A DNA stretch of 64,000 nucleotides from Ningiella ruwaisensis (GCF_004798935.1 NZ_RAHT01000001.1:124001-188000), one strand, 5' to 3'. Shown: positions 28,979 through 38,108, numbered from the stretch's first letter. Translations and numbers: made by a program. Notes: generated by a model not told the origin, from the letters alone.

Positions 28979-29659
28979 GTGACGGATTATAACGATATGG
29001 CAAGCGCAGATGCAATGAATAAGCCAAAGATTGCCTATAAATCTTATGTGTTAATATTAAGTTTTGTTTTGACATTCTCGTTTATCAGTAATGCAGCGTC
29101 CAAACCCGAAAATACTGAAATCAGTGTTAAGGTTAGCGAAACGCCTCTGGGACCAGAAGTCGAAGCAAGCGCAAAAGTTGCTTTTACGCCGCTTATGTTC
29201 ATTGAGCTTGTCAAAAATGCAAAGCACGATTGCTCATGGATTGCAAAATGCGAAAGCGTGAATATTCTCGAAGGCGAAGACAGCAACTTTCAATTAATTC
29301 GCACCGAAATAAAAGCCCCTTGGCCTTTTAATAATCGCGATATGGTGGTTTATTCCATGCTTGAATACAACGAGGCAACAAAGCACTTAAGTATTCAATT
29401 AACTCAGGCAGAAAATGCTGAACTGGAAAGTCATCTTGTGAGTTCTGATGATATTAAAGGTATTGTTAGAATGACCAACGTTAAGGCAAAGTGGGAAATG
29501 CAGGCATTGGGTAATCAGCAGTTTTTATTAGAGTATCGAGGAGTTGCGTCACCTAATGGCAATATCCCAGACTGGATAGCCCGGCGTTTTGTGCGTCAAT
29601 CTACTGAGGAAACGTTTGAGAACGTGATTGCACATTTTGCCAAGATGCATCCTCAATAA
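28979..29659 (+). CDS. START-domain (StAR-like lipid-binding) exported protein
   Basis: A 226-residue protein with an N-terminal hydrophobic segment (about 20-40, likely signal peptide) and a START-like domain. Recognisable elements are IKAPWPFNNRDMVVYSML, WEMQALGNQQFLLEYRGVASPNG and the C-terminal helix IPDWIARRFVRQSTEETFENV, as in bacterial START proteins that bind hydrophobic ligands. The ligand is unknown. The start is uncertain: GTG at 28979, ATG at 28997 and ATG at 29015 are all in frame, and none has a clear ribosome site. It lies divergent from thrS and 18 bp before the DUF3080 gene, probably in one operon. Confidence 0.75.
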   Translation: MTDYNDMASADAMNKPKIAYKSYVLILSFVLTFSFISNAASKPENTEISVKVSETPLGPEVEASAKVAFTPLMFIELVKNAKHDCSWIAKCESVNILEGEDSNFQLIRTEIKAPWPFNNRDMVVYSMLEYNEATKHLSIQLTQAENAELESHLVSSDDIKGIVRMTNVKAKWEMQALGNQQFLLEYRGVASPNGNIPDWIARRFVRQSTEETFENVIAHFAKMHPQ

Positions 29660-29677
29660 AAAGATAAAAAGATTTTT

Positions 29678-30748
29678 ATGAGTTTTAAATTAACAAAACA
29701 CACCAGCAATGCCAAAACACCAGTACTTTATTTGGCTATGTGTATTTTCGCGCTTTCTTTAATAAGCGCTTGCTCTAAACATCAGCAAATCAAACATGAT
29801 CTTGATGCCTTGGAAGGACGTCTTCAGGATTTTACAGGCATTAGCATAAAAAGGCCTGAGCCTGATCTAAGTTTGCAGTTAGTATCAAAAAGTGAACTCA
29901 AACAGGATGTGCCTCAAATTCAAATAAACATGCGGGATTTTTATGCCGTGGACGATTGTCCGCTTGGGCAATTAATTGCCGAGCGAAATACGGCACTTGG
30001 CAAAATGCAGCAGGCGTCCACCCGTTTTGATTATGAGCTTCGTTTACTCGACACGCTACAAAATTGTATGCAGCAAATGCAAAGCGAGCATCCTGTTTAC
30101 CCACAAATGCAGTCTTGGCTTGAACAAAAAACAGACAATTTGCCGCTTGTGTACGCAAATTTGATGACGCAATCGGACGAAAGCTACCGCGCCTTTTCAA
30201 CAGCAGGCGATTTTATAAGCGGTACAAAAGACGATAGCTTTCCTGCTACTAAACTTGCGCTTCAACATTTATCGGCCATAAGTCCATCCGCAAAGCAAGA
30301 CGAAACGATGCAGAACACTCAACAAAGCGCGGCGAATTTGGCTTTGTTAGAACAACATCTGCAAACGCTGTCCAATTCCAAATTACCCGCAAGAATGTGG
30401 CGTACTCAGGCGCTGTTGGCTCAACGATTACCGCCATTAAGCGATTTGCTCAAGCAATATCTGGCGCAAACGCAGTGCAGCAACAAGCAAGATGAAGAAG
30501 AAATTAAAATCATGCGCAACATTTTTAAAATGTTTTTTGCCGATAAAATACAACCCCTGGGTGCGCAATTAAATCATTATCAGTATCAGTTGAATCCTTT
30601 TTTTGAAGCCTTTAGCAAAGATGAAAATCTTCCAGCGGATTTTCGTCGGCACATTAAAATGCATTCCACAGAAAGCATGCAGACATATAAAACTGCGATG
30701 CGAGAACACATTGAAACGTGGCAGCAGGTTTTTGCCCTATGTGAATGA
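29678..30748 (+). CDS. DUF3080-family lipoprotein
   Basis: A 356-residue lipoprotein: the signal peptide ends in a lipobox (LISAC, Cys32 lipid-linked). The mature part is largely helical and carries the DUF3080-type signature INMRDFYAVDDCPLGQLIAE followed by RNTALGKMQQASTRFDYE. The family occurs in marine gammaproteobacteria and has no known function. It is co-oriented with the START protein 18 bp upstream, so the two may work together at the envelope. A large inverted repeat begins 32 bp after its stop. Confidence 0.75.
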   Translation: MSFKLTKHTSNAKTPVLYLAMCIFALSLISACSKHQQIKHDLDALEGRLQDFTGISIKRPEPDLSLQLVSKSELKQDVPQIQINMRDFYAVDDCPLGQLIAERNTALGKMQQASTRFDYELRLLDTLQNCMQQMQSEHPVYPQMQSWLEQKTDNLPLVYANLMTQSDESYRAFSTAGDFISGTKDDSFPATKLALQHLSAISPSAKQDETMQNTQQSAANLALLEQHLQTLSNSKLPARMWRTQALLAQRLPPLSDLLKQYLAQTQCSNKQDEEEIKIMRNIFKMFFADKIQPLGAQLNHYQYQLNPFFEAFSKDENLPADFRRHIKMHSTESMQTYKTAMREHIETWQQVFALCE

Positions 30749-30780
30749 ACGATGCTAGAAAAATGGAAAATGGTGCCGTC

Positions 30781-30896
30781 TTATGAAACAAATGTGTGCG
30801 CTAAAAGAAAGTGTCAAAAAACAGGATGTTTTTTGTCAAGCGTCACATGGATGTGCTAGCAGCGACTTTCTTTTAGTGCACACATTTGTTTCATAA
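30781..30896. repeat. Long inverted repeat enclosing two hairpins
   Basis: Arms of 32 bases (30781-30812 and 30865-30896) pair along their whole length with a single G-U. Inside lie a 9-bp hairpin CAAAAAACA / TGTTTTTTG (30815-30835) and a 5-bp hairpin CACAT / ATGTG (30844-30855). The RNA would fold as a long stem topped by two small stems. It lies between the DUF3080 gene and the aldolase gene, and could act as a terminator, a small RNA or a miniature mobile element. Confidence 0.8.
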
Positions 30897-30985
30897 TGCC
30901 TGACCAATCCTGATTTCCTTGCTATGATCGCTCTTCTGTTTTTCATTTCATTATATTAAATCTGACCTTGTGGTAATTAATCTTT

Positions 30986-31756
30986 ATGTACGATATTCCT
31001 AAATTACAATTAAAAGACCAAGTCTCGGAGCAAGAGTGGAAGACTCGTGTTGAGCTTGCTGCAGCTTACCGCTTATTGGTTATGCATAACTGGGATGACT
31101 TAATTCATACGCATATTTCTGCACGCATTCCGGGCACAGAAGATTTGCTGATCAATGCTTTCGGGCTTGCCTTTGAAGAAGTCACCGCGTCGAATCTGGT
31201 AAAGATTGATATCGAAGGAAATATCATTCAGCCCGACTGCCCGTTTAATATCAACCCGGCTGGTTTTACTATTCACAGCGCGGTTCATATTGCACGACCT
31301 GAAGCCCAATGCGCTTTACATCTGCATCATCCAGACGCAATTGCTGTAGCTAGCTGCAAACATGGTTTACGGCCTTACAGTCAATATTCTGCCTTTGCGC
31401 TGGCTTCCATGGCTTACCATAATTACGAAGGGCTGGCGGTAAATGCTGATGAAATCAAGCGGCTACAGCACGACTTGGGTAAAGCCAATTTTATGCTTTT
31501 ACGTAACCATGGTGCCTTAACGATGGGCAGCACCATTGGCGACGCATTTATGCATATGTACGATTTGCTGCGAGCTTGCGAAATACAGGTAAAAATGCAG
31601 CAAAGCCAGGATGAACTTATTGAAGTACCGCAAGCAATTATTGACGGCATTAAAGCACAAGCTAACATCGTCCACACTGGCTTAACGGGTGGTCAGAAAG
31701 CCTGGCCTGCCATGATGCGTCGTGTAAAACGCAGCTATCCAGACTTTGATCAGTAG
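30986..31756 (+). CDS. Class II aldolase/adducin-family protein
   Basis: A 256-residue zinc-dependent aldolase-fold enzyme. The metal ligands are visible in CALHLHHPDAIAVAS and further on in LLRNHGALTMGS; the catalytic-type region LINAFGLAFEEVTASNL precedes them. Members cleave or epimerise sugar phosphates or act on keto-acids; some lack phosphate-sugar activity, so the substrate is open. It lies 36 bp before an enolase-superfamily dehydratase gene on the same strand, which points to sugar-acid breakdown. No strong ribosome site is visible before the ATG at 30986. Confidence 0.82.
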   Translation: MYDIPKLQLKDQVSEQEWKTRVELAAAYRLLVMHNWDDLIHTHISARIPGTEDLLINAFGLAFEEVTASNLVKIDIEGNIIQPDCPFNINPAGFTIHSAVHIARPEAQCALHLHHPDAIAVASCKHGLRPYSQYSAFALASMAYHNYEGLAVNADEIKRLQHDLGKANFMLLRNHGALTMGSTIGDAFMHMYDLLRACEIQVKMQQSQDELIEVPQAIIDGIKAQANIVHTGLTGGQKAWPAMMRRVKRSYPDFDQ

Positions 31757-31792
31757 ACACAGACATACATAAACAAAAATAAGAGCCACAGA

Positions 31793-32968
31793 ATGAAAAT
31801 AAGCCACGTAGAAATTTTTGATATTCACTGCCCGGAGCGTCCACCATGGAATCCGGTTTTTGTGCGCATTTATACCGATGAAGGTATTCACGGTGTGGGT
31901 GAAGCCGGTCTAGCCTATGATTGGGGCCATAGCGCCGCCGCGGCGATGGTAAAAGAAATTGCAGAAGCCGTGCTAATTGGTTTTGACCCGTTTAAAACAG
32001 AGCTGTTGTGGTCTCGTATGCTTAGAGAAAGCTTTTGGGGCTTAGGTGGCGGGCCTGTGCTGTATGCCGCAATGAGCGCAATAGACACTGCACTTTGGGA
32101 CATGAAAGGCAAAGCGCTTAACGTGCCGGTCTATCAGCTACTGGGCGGAAAAACCAACGACAACTTGCGCACGTATGCCAGTCAGCTGCAATTTGACTGG
32201 AGTCAAGACTGCATCAAAATGCTCCATCCGGATGATTATGCGCGCGCAGCAGCAAAAGCCATGGCAGAGGGTTACGATGCAGTTAAAGTAGACCCGATTG
32301 TTTACGATGAAAATGGCGACTCTAGTTTTGATCGAACCAAGTTGTTCACGCCAAAACAAATGAAGCTCTTTGGAGACCGACTTCGTGCAATTCGCAAAGA
32401 GGTTGGCGACGAAGTTGACATTATTTTTGAAGCACACAGCTTAATGGGCTGTGCATCAGCCATTCAGATGGGCGCGGTAATTGAAGAAGTTGGCTGCATG
32501 ATGTTTGAAGAACCTGTGAACTATTTAAACAGCGCCGTGCACAAAAAAGTATCTGACCGAGTCAATGTACCCATCGCAGGTGGCGAGCGTTTATATCATC
32601 GTTGGGATGTAAGACCCTACTTTGAGTCGCAAAGCATCGACGTATTACAGCCCGATGTTGGCTTATGCGGCGGATTTACCGAAGCAAAAAAAGTCTGCGA
32701 TTATGCCGATGTTTATGATATCCGTATTCAGGCACACGTTTGCGGCGGCCCTGTAGCAACAGCAGCAGCTTTGCAACTTGAAGCTGCGATCCCCAACTTT
32801 TTAATTCACGAGCATCATACCTATGCCATTAAATCCTGGAATCGAGAGCTTTGCATACAAGACTATCAGCCTGAAAACGGGCGCTTTAAAGTGCCTGATT
32901 TACCCGGCATTGGCATTGAACTTAACGATGAAATTGTAAAGCGTTCACCGAACATAACTGTGAAATAA
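31793..32968 (+). CDS. Mandelate racemase/muconate lactonizing-type dehydratase (enolase superfamily)
   Basis: A 391-residue enzyme of the mandelate racemase group, most members of which dehydrate sugar acids. The KxD pair lies in DAVKVDP (Lys165, Asp167), the metal ligands in IFEAHS, FEEPV and GGERL, and the general base region in IQAHVCGGPVATAA. The N-terminal capping domain is present (about 1-120). The substrate cannot be fixed from sequence; L-fuconate, galactonate or related acids are plausible given the lactonase and SDR genes just downstream in convergent orientation. AAGAG precedes the ATG. Confidence 0.87.
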   Translation: MKISHVEIFDIHCPERPPWNPVFVRIYTDEGIHGVGEAGLAYDWGHSAAAAMVKEIAEAVLIGFDPFKTELLWSRMLRESFWGLGGGPVLYAAMSAIDTALWDMKGKALNVPVYQLLGGKTNDNLRTYASQLQFDWSQDCIKMLHPDDYARAAAKAMAEGYDAVKVDPIVYDENGDSSFDRTKLFTPKQMKLFGDRLRAIRKEVGDEVDIIFEAHSLMGCASAIQMGAVIEEVGCMMFEEPVNYLNSAVHKKVSDRVNVPIAGGERLYHRWDVRPYFESQSIDVLQPDVGLCGGFTEAKKVCDYADVYDIRIQAHVCGGPVATAAALQLEAAIPNFLIHEHHTYAIKSWNRELCIQDYQPENGRFKVPDLPGIGIELNDEIVKRSPNITVK

Positions 32969-33025
32969 CAGTGAAATAACGGTGAAGTAACAGTGAAGTA
33001 ACGCTGTATAGCTCAAAACTATACA

Positions 33026-33985
33026 TTAAAAATAAATGCGGGCGGCGTTTTCACCCAATAGCGCCCGCTTATTAACTTGAAGTTGCTGGCACAAATTAAA
33101 GGCCTGTTGCCAATAATCTTGATAACTTAGTCGATACAGGCATAGCGGAAAGTTACTTGCCATCATAATTTGCGCTTGCCCAAAAGACGAAAAAATACGA
33201 TCCAATGCTGGCAATAATTCATCAGTCTCATATTCTTTTTTGTGCATCTCAAAACCAGACAGTTTAATACTAAGATTCTTGCTTTGCTGAGACTGACGGG
33301 ATTGCTGCGATTGCGACAGGCTCTCAATGACCTGGCACCACCACTTGAATGCTTGCCCGCTAATGCTTGAAAAGGGCATAAATCCCGCGTGATTTAAAAC
33401 AAAATGCAAATGGGGGTGTTGGGTAATTACTTCTAGCAGTGTATCGAGCGCTTGGTGCGTTGTGACGCTCACCTGCAATTCGAAAATACAGGCCAGCTTG
33501 TTTAAATGACGCAGATTGATGCGTGCGTTCTCATTTTCCCAGAGGGCAACAATCTGACCATCAATAATATGCCGAAATCCCTTACAACTGCCCATTTTAA
33601 GCGCAGAATTTGAATGATATTCGAATGTGTCTGGCGCTTGAAATAAATCCGCATTAGCTATGCTTGCAAATTGTAGCGGCGTTTGTTCTGCAAAAGAATT
33701 TTCATTGTTCTGAACAGTCGATAGATAAACATGGTGCGCATTTTCCCAATGCGCTATCTCTTTCTGTGGATGCTGATTATTAAAGCCCGCTTCAATGTGT
33801 ACACATTTAGTCAATGTAAAAGGTTCGCGTAGCCTGATATCGCTAAAACCAAAATCTCTATAAATAAGACGCCTTTTCGTTTGTTCAAGTTGCCCTAACC
33901 AGGCATATTCGCCTTTGGATAAATCAAACAAATGAATATGCGGATCAACGACTTGATAAGTTTGTTCAGACACTTTTTTAACCAC
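33026..33985 (-). CDS. Amidohydrolase-family lactonase (COG3618, L-fuconolactonase-like)
   Basis: A 319-residue TIM-barrel hydrolase of the amidohydrolase-2 type. The N-terminal VVDPHIHLFDLSKGEYAWL is typical of COG3618 sugar lactonases, and FVLNHAGFMP carries a further metal-site histidine. Such enzymes open sugar-1,5-lactones to sugar acids. A low-complexity Ser/Gln stretch (QSQQSRQSQQS, about 228-238) is unusual and probably a loop. It lies 21 bp after the SDR gene, with which it forms an operon, and convergent with the dehydratase gene. Order and content fit oxidative deoxy-sugar catabolism. Confidence 0.75.
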   Translation of the reverse strand: MVKKVSEQTYQVVDPHIHLFDLSKGEYAWLGQLEQTKRRLIYRDFGFSDIRLREPFTLTKCVHIEAGFNNQHPQKEIAHWENAHHVYLSTVQNNENSFAEQTPLQFASIANADLFQAPDTFEYHSNSALKMGSCKGFRHIIDGQIVALWENENARINLRHLNKLACIFELQVSVTTHQALDTLLEVITQHPHLHFVLNHAGFMPFSSISGQAFKWWCQVIESLSQSQQSRQSQQSKNLSIKLSGFEMHKKEYETDELLPALDRIFSSFGQAQIMMASNFPLCLYRLSYQDYWQQAFNLCQQLQVNKRALLGENAARIYF

Positions 33986-34006
33986 AGTTAAATGTAAAGA
34001 CTTGAT

Positions 34007-34723
34007 TTACTGCGCACAATAACCGCCATCAATTACCTGTAGGCTACCGGTAATGAAACTTGCCTCTTGAGTACTAAGATAATGTACATATGAAGCGACT
34101 TCACTCGCTTGCCCTAATCTTCCTAAGGGTTGCTGTGCGGCTTCTTCCTGGTGCACTTCTTCTTTATTTGCACCACTTGACTGGCAGTAACGGTCAATAG
34201 CAGCATGGTATAAAGGCGTTTCTATTGTGCCAGGACATACTGCATTGCATCGAATATTAAAATGCGCATAATCTAAGGCCGTCGTTTTTGCGATAGATGC
34301 AAGTGCATGCTTGCTCAAGTTATAGGCAAAGGAATTTCGTTTGGCAATAATTGCCTGATCAGAAGCGACTAATATGATACTCGCGCCCTTTTCTTTCATA
34401 GCGGGCAAACAGGCTTTAATCGCATAAAAGGCTCCTTTGACATTCAGATTAAAGATGTCGTCTAACTGAGCTTCACTGGTTTGTTCAATATTAGCCGAGA
34501 TATGGCGCCCAGCATTACACACAAGTACGTCAATGTTGCCTGCATTTCGCACTTGCATAACTGCGTTTGTTACAGCTTGTTCATTACGCATATCGCAATA
34601 AATAAAATTCCCTTTAGCCGATTGCTTGATGTCCAGGTTAAATACCTCGTGTCCATCACTTAAAAAACGTTCAACTATCGCTTCGCCAATCCCTGAGCTG
34701 CCGCCAGTCACAATAATTCTCAT
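34007..34723 (-). CDS. Short-chain dehydrogenase/reductase, sugar or keto-acid type
   Basis: A 238-residue NAD(P)-dependent SDR. The cofactor motif is TGGSSGIGEA, the structural motif LVCNAGRH, and the catalytic Ser-Tyr-Lys set lies in ILVASDQAI and SFAYNLSKHAL. The C-terminal NAVCPGTIETP and FITGSLQVIDGG are typical of L-fucose or 2-keto-3-deoxy-L-fuconate dehydrogenases (DHRS6-like group), though many SDRs share them. It precedes the lactonase gene in one operon. Its promoter carries a 9-bp inverted repeat, so it is probably controlled by a sugar-responsive repressor. Confidence 0.83.
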   Translation of the reverse strand: MRIIVTGGSSGIGEAIVERFLSDGHEVFNLDIKQSAKGNFIYCDMRNEQAVTNAVMQVRNAGNIDVLVCNAGRHISANIEQTSEAQLDDIFNLNVKGAFYAIKACLPAMKEKGASIILVASDQAIIAKRNSFAYNLSKHALASIAKTTALDYAHFNIRCNAVCPGTIETPLYHAAIDRYCQSSGANKEEVHQEEAAQQPLGRLGQASEVASYVHYLSTQEASFITGSLQVIDGGYCAQ

Positions 34724-34765
34724 ATTTACACTTTATCTTTTAATGATTTATCTGCACTTGTTGGC

Positions 34766-34802
34766 AAGTTATCGAGTTTGCACCTTGCTGTCAAAACTCG
34801 AT
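34766..34802 (-). promoter_or_regulatory. Promoter and inverted-repeat operator of the SDR-lactonase operon
   Basis: On the minus strand TTGACA (34789-34794) is followed by a 17-bp spacer and TAACTT (34766-34771). A perfect 9-bp inverted repeat ATCGAGTTT / AAACTCGAT (34771-34779 and 34794-34802, 14-bp spacer) brackets the promoter spacer, a typical repressor position. Confidence 0.6.
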
Positions 34803-34836
34803 TTATCAAGTTAAGACATAAAGTTCCATTTCCTGG

Positions 34837-34877
34837 TTGATTTGCTAACATAAATAGGTATCATTCTCATTTGCAAT
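34837..34877 (+). promoter_or_regulatory. Promoter with Fur-like box before the TonB receptor
   Basis: TTGATT (34837-34842), a 16-bp spacer and TATCAT (34859-34864) form a promoter. Overlapping the -10 is a sequence that reads GCAAATGAGAATGATACC on the other strand, close to Fur boxes of marine gammaproteobacteria. Iron repression of the receptor gene is inferred. Confidence 0.65.
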
Positions 34878-34961
34878 TTTAATAAAATTTATAACACACA
34901 ATTTTAGGGCGTGGTGATATACACACCTAAATGTTGGTAAACACACCCATTGGAGACAACT

Positions 34962-37091
34962 TTGAAATTGAAACCTTCTTATCTAACGCTTGCCATTATG
35001 TCTGGATTAGCCTCTGCCGCTTACAGTAGCTCAAGCTTGGCAAATATGGCTGCTGTAGAAGCAGATATCGAACGAATAGAAATACAAGGTCAGCGTTATT
35101 TATCAATTAGTGAATCGAACTCCATTAAAACCCCTACGCCAATCATAGACGTGCCACAGAGTTTATCCATCATCTCCGCAGACGAAATTACAGCTCGAGG
35201 CATAAACAGCATTGGTCAAATCATCGATTATTTGCCAGGCGTGAATACCTCACAAGGTGAAGGGCATCGTGATGCAGTAGTTTTTCGGGGCGTGCGCTCT
35301 ACCGCCGATTTTTTCCTGGACGGTAACCGTGACGATGTCCAATATTACCGAGGCCTTTACAACGTTGAGCAGGTAGAAATTTTAAGAGGTCCAAATGCCC
35401 TTTTGTTTGGTCGAGGCGGCACGGGTGGCGTAATCAACCGCGTGTCTAAAAAAGCAAAACTCGACCAGAGCTTTAATGACTATACGGCTCGTTTGAATAC
35501 CTTTGGTGCATATGGCGTAACGATTGACTCAAATATTAGTACAAGCGATGATTCGGCGATCCGCATTAACGGTATGTACGAAGAACTGGACAATCACCGT
35601 GACTTTTATGACGGCACACGATTAGGTATCAACCCCACTGCCCGCTTTGCTTTAAGCGATACAACCACGCTGGATTTATCTTACGAATATATTAATCACG
35701 ACCGCTTTATTGACAGAGGCATTCCTACCGGTAACGACGGCAGACCGGTAGAAGCACTTGAAGATGTTGTGTTTGCCGACCCGAATAATAATTACCATGA
35801 AATTGATGCACACGTGTTCCGCGCCAATATTGAGCATCAATTTGCTGAAAATATTAAAGGTAACTTCAACGCCTTTTATGGTGATTACGACAAAGTTTAT
35901 GTCAACTTTTATCCCAGTGATTATGACCAAGATACTAACGTTGTTGAATTAGATGGTTATATAGATGAAACCGTACGCGACAATTTGATCTTATCTGGCA
36001 ATATTGTTGGCGAATTTACTACCGGCTCAGTAGAACATACCCTGATGTTTGGCGCTGAATTTATTCAAACCAACTCTGATCAATATCGTTTCAATCCTGT
36101 TTTTAGCACCTCAGGGGGTGACCGCGAGGACTTTAATGCTGTTCGCCCTATCGCGTTTAATAACTTAAGCGGTGTTAATGCACAAGGGCAAGCGTTTACC
36201 GTTGAATTTTCAGATTTCAACGACGATACACGAGTCAATTTGGATGTATATTCATTTTACGTGCAAGATGAAATCGCCCTATCCGAGCATCTCGACCTAG
36301 TGTTAGGCGCGCGTTTCGACAGCTTTGATATTGAAGTATTTAATGCAGACCCTGATGTGCTTGAAACCCGTACCCGTAAAGATGAAGAAGTATCACCACG
36401 AGGCGGTTTGATTTACAAGCCTTACGAAAACGTGTCGTTTTACGCAAGCTACAGCGAGTCTTTTTTGCCACGAAGTGGTGAGCAATATACCGATATTAAC
36501 GGCAGCGGAAATCAACTTGATCCAGATACATTCACTAATCAGGAACTAGGACTGAAATGGGATATTTCAGAGCAAATGAGTTTAACTATGGCGGTGTTTG
36601 AAAACGAACAAAGTTCCCCGCAGGTGAGCGATGATAATCCTGAAACGCTTGACGTAATCGACTCCGAAATATCGGGTTTCGAAATGCAGATTTATGGAGA
36701 AGTGCTAGAGAATTTAACCATTAATGCCAATTACAGCTATCTTGATGGGGAAATTGTGGATCGTAGCGGACCAACGGGACGCACGCCTCGTGAAGTACCG
36801 GAAAATACCTTCTCTTTATGGAGCACTTATCAGATAAACGACGCCTTTGCAGTAGCATTTGGCGCAACATATCAAGGTGAGAGCTATATCGATAATGGTA
36901 ATTCAGCCGTTTTACCCAGTTATACCCGATATGACGCTGCTGCCTACTACGATGTGTCTGACACGCTCAGGCTTCAGCTAAACGTTGAAAACTTAAGTGA
37001 CAAGCTATATTTCCCTAATGCTCACTCAACTCATCAGGCGAGTGTAGCAGCGCCGCTGAATGCAAGTTTGATGGTTATTGGTTCATTTTAA
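34962..37091 (+). CDS. TonB-dependent siderophore receptor
   Basis: An outer-membrane receptor of about 709 residues. A Sec signal peptide (1-22) is followed by the plug domain with DVPQSLSIISADEI, FRGVRSTADFFLDG and the plug-end motif VEILRGPNALLFGRG. A 22-stranded barrel then ends in an aromatic residue (VIGSF). The plug resembles siderophore receptors of the FhuA/FhuE group rather than sugar SusC-type receptors. I prefer TTG at 34962 because GGAGA lies 5 bp upstream and the signal peptide then starts MKLKPSYL; TTG at 34950 would add four residues. A Fur-like box covers the promoter, and a terminator follows. Confidence 0.87.
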   Translation: MKLKPSYLTLAIMSGLASAAYSSSSLANMAAVEADIERIEIQGQRYLSISESNSIKTPTPIIDVPQSLSIISADEITARGINSIGQIIDYLPGVNTSQGEGHRDAVVFRGVRSTADFFLDGNRDDVQYYRGLYNVEQVEILRGPNALLFGRGGTGGVINRVSKKAKLDQSFNDYTARLNTFGAYGVTIDSNISTSDDSAIRINGMYEELDNHRDFYDGTRLGINPTARFALSDTTTLDLSYEYINHDRFIDRGIPTGNDGRPVEALEDVVFADPNNNYHEIDAHVFRANIEHQFAENIKGNFNAFYGDYDKVYVNFYPSDYDQDTNVVELDGYIDETVRDNLILSGNIVGEFTTGSVEHTLMFGAEFIQTNSDQYRFNPVFSTSGGDREDFNAVRPIAFNNLSGVNAQGQAFTVEFSDFNDDTRVNLDVYSFYVQDEIALSEHLDLVLGARFDSFDIEVFNADPDVLETRTRKDEEVSPRGGLIYKPYENVSFYASYSESFLPRSGEQYTDINGSGNQLDPDTFTNQELGLKWDISEQMSLTMAVFENEQSSPQVSDDNPETLDVIDSEISGFEMQIYGEVLENLTINANYSYLDGEIVDRSGPTGRTPREVPENTFSLWSTYQINDAFAVAFGATYQGESYIDNGNSAVLPSYTRYDAAAYYDVSDTLRLQLNVENLSDKLYFPNAHSTHQASVAAPLNASLMVIGSF

Positions 37092-37120
37092 ATACAGCGA
37101 AAAGGCCTAAAACAAAACAA

Positions 37121-37150
37121 GGGTGAAAACATTTTCACCCTCTTTATTTT
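37121..37150. terminator. Intrinsic terminator between the receptor and fpr genes
   Basis: A 9-bp stem GGGTGAAAA / TTTTCACCC lies 30 bp after the receptor stop and is followed by a T-rich tract. It may serve both convergent genes. Confidence 0.75.
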
Positions 37151-37167
37151 TATAAGCGTAAAAATTC

Positions 37168-37977
37168 TTATTTATCAATAAAAGCCTGCTCAATGACATA
37201 CTCGCCTTGCGAGCGGGATGTTGCTTTGCAAAAGCCCCGCTCATTTAAAATCGTCATCAAATCCTGAAGCATATCGTTGTTGCCACAAATCATAAAACGA
37301 TCATCTTTAGTGTTGATATCGGGCATCTGCAAATCCTGCGTTAGCTGACCAGTCACTAGCAAATCTGTAATGCGCTTGTGATGGCTATTAGGATTTTCTT
37401 TCTCGTTAAGGCTCTGATAACTGAAATTTTCCCGGGTCACAGTAGGATAATACAAGAGCTTTTGTTTCACTTCTTCCCCAAAATATTCATTTTCAGGCAA
37501 GATATGTTCGATATAGTCTTTGTATGCAAGCTCTGAGGTATAACGCACGCTGTGCACCAATATAACTTTTTCAAATTTATCGTAAATGAATGGGTCTTTA
37601 ATAATACTCATAAATGGCGCAAGCCCTGTGCCAGACGAGAGTAAATAAAGGTGCTTACCTGGCGTTAAGTAACCGGGCACAAGTGTACCGGTAGCGCGAG
37701 TGGTTAATACCACTTCATCTCCCTTCTGAATTTTCTGCAAGAGCGATGTGAGTGCGCCATCCGGCACTTTAATACTGAAAAACTCCAGCTCTTCCTCATA
37801 ATTTGCACTGGCAATGCTGTAAGCCCTTAGCAGAGGCTTGCCGTCTATTTCCAAGCCAATCATAACAAATTGGCCGTTCTCAAAAGTAAAGCTATTGCTG
37901 CGAGTGGTCTTAAAGCTGAACAAAGTGTCATTCCAGTGGTGAACATCTGTCACTACTTCATTGATGGTACTGCGCAT
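37168..37977 (-). CDS. fpr: Ferredoxin/flavodoxin-NADP reductase
   Basis: A 269-residue FAD enzyme of the bacterial subclass II reductases. The FAD-binding RAYSIAS motif, the NADP region SSGTGLAPFMS, and the nicotinamide-side MICGNNDML are all visible, and the C-terminus YVIEQAFIDK is typical of this subclass. It transfers electrons between NADPH and ferredoxin or flavodoxin, which supports Fe-S repair and oxidative stress defence. The segment around 150-210 is longer and more polar than usual. It is convergent with the siderophore receptor; no Fur box is visible before it. Confidence 0.92.
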   Translation of the reverse strand: MRSTINEVVTDVHHWNDTLFSFKTTRSNSFTFENGQFVMIGLEIDGKPLLRAYSIASANYEEELEFFSIKVPDGALTSLLQKIQKGDEVVLTTRATGTLVPGYLTPGKHLYLLSSGTGLAPFMSIIKDPFIYDKFEKVILVHSVRYTSELAYKDYIEHILPENEYFGEEVKQKLLYYPTVTRENFSYQSLNEKENPNSHHKRITDLLVTGQLTQDLQMPDINTKDDRFMICGNNDMLQDLMTILNERGFCKATSRSQGEYVIEQAFIDK

Positions 37978-38080
37978 ACCGCTCCTTTTTTCTTATTTAC
38001 AACGAGATACGTTCAAAGAGATAAAGCTAAACAAGCTAAATTCGGCGTTAAGCTTACGCTAAACTACGCCCGTTTCCAAA

Positions 38081-38108
38081 AACAAAAGGCGTGTTTGCAC
38101 ACGCCTTT
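38081..38108 (-). terminator. Intrinsic terminator of the Gfo/Idh/MocA-DUF1080 operon
   Basis: On the minus strand a 10-bp stem AAAGGCGTGT / ACACGCCTTT with a GCAA loop is followed by T-rich sequence. It lies 86 bp after the last gene of the 38.2-42.4 kb operon. Confidence 0.75.
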
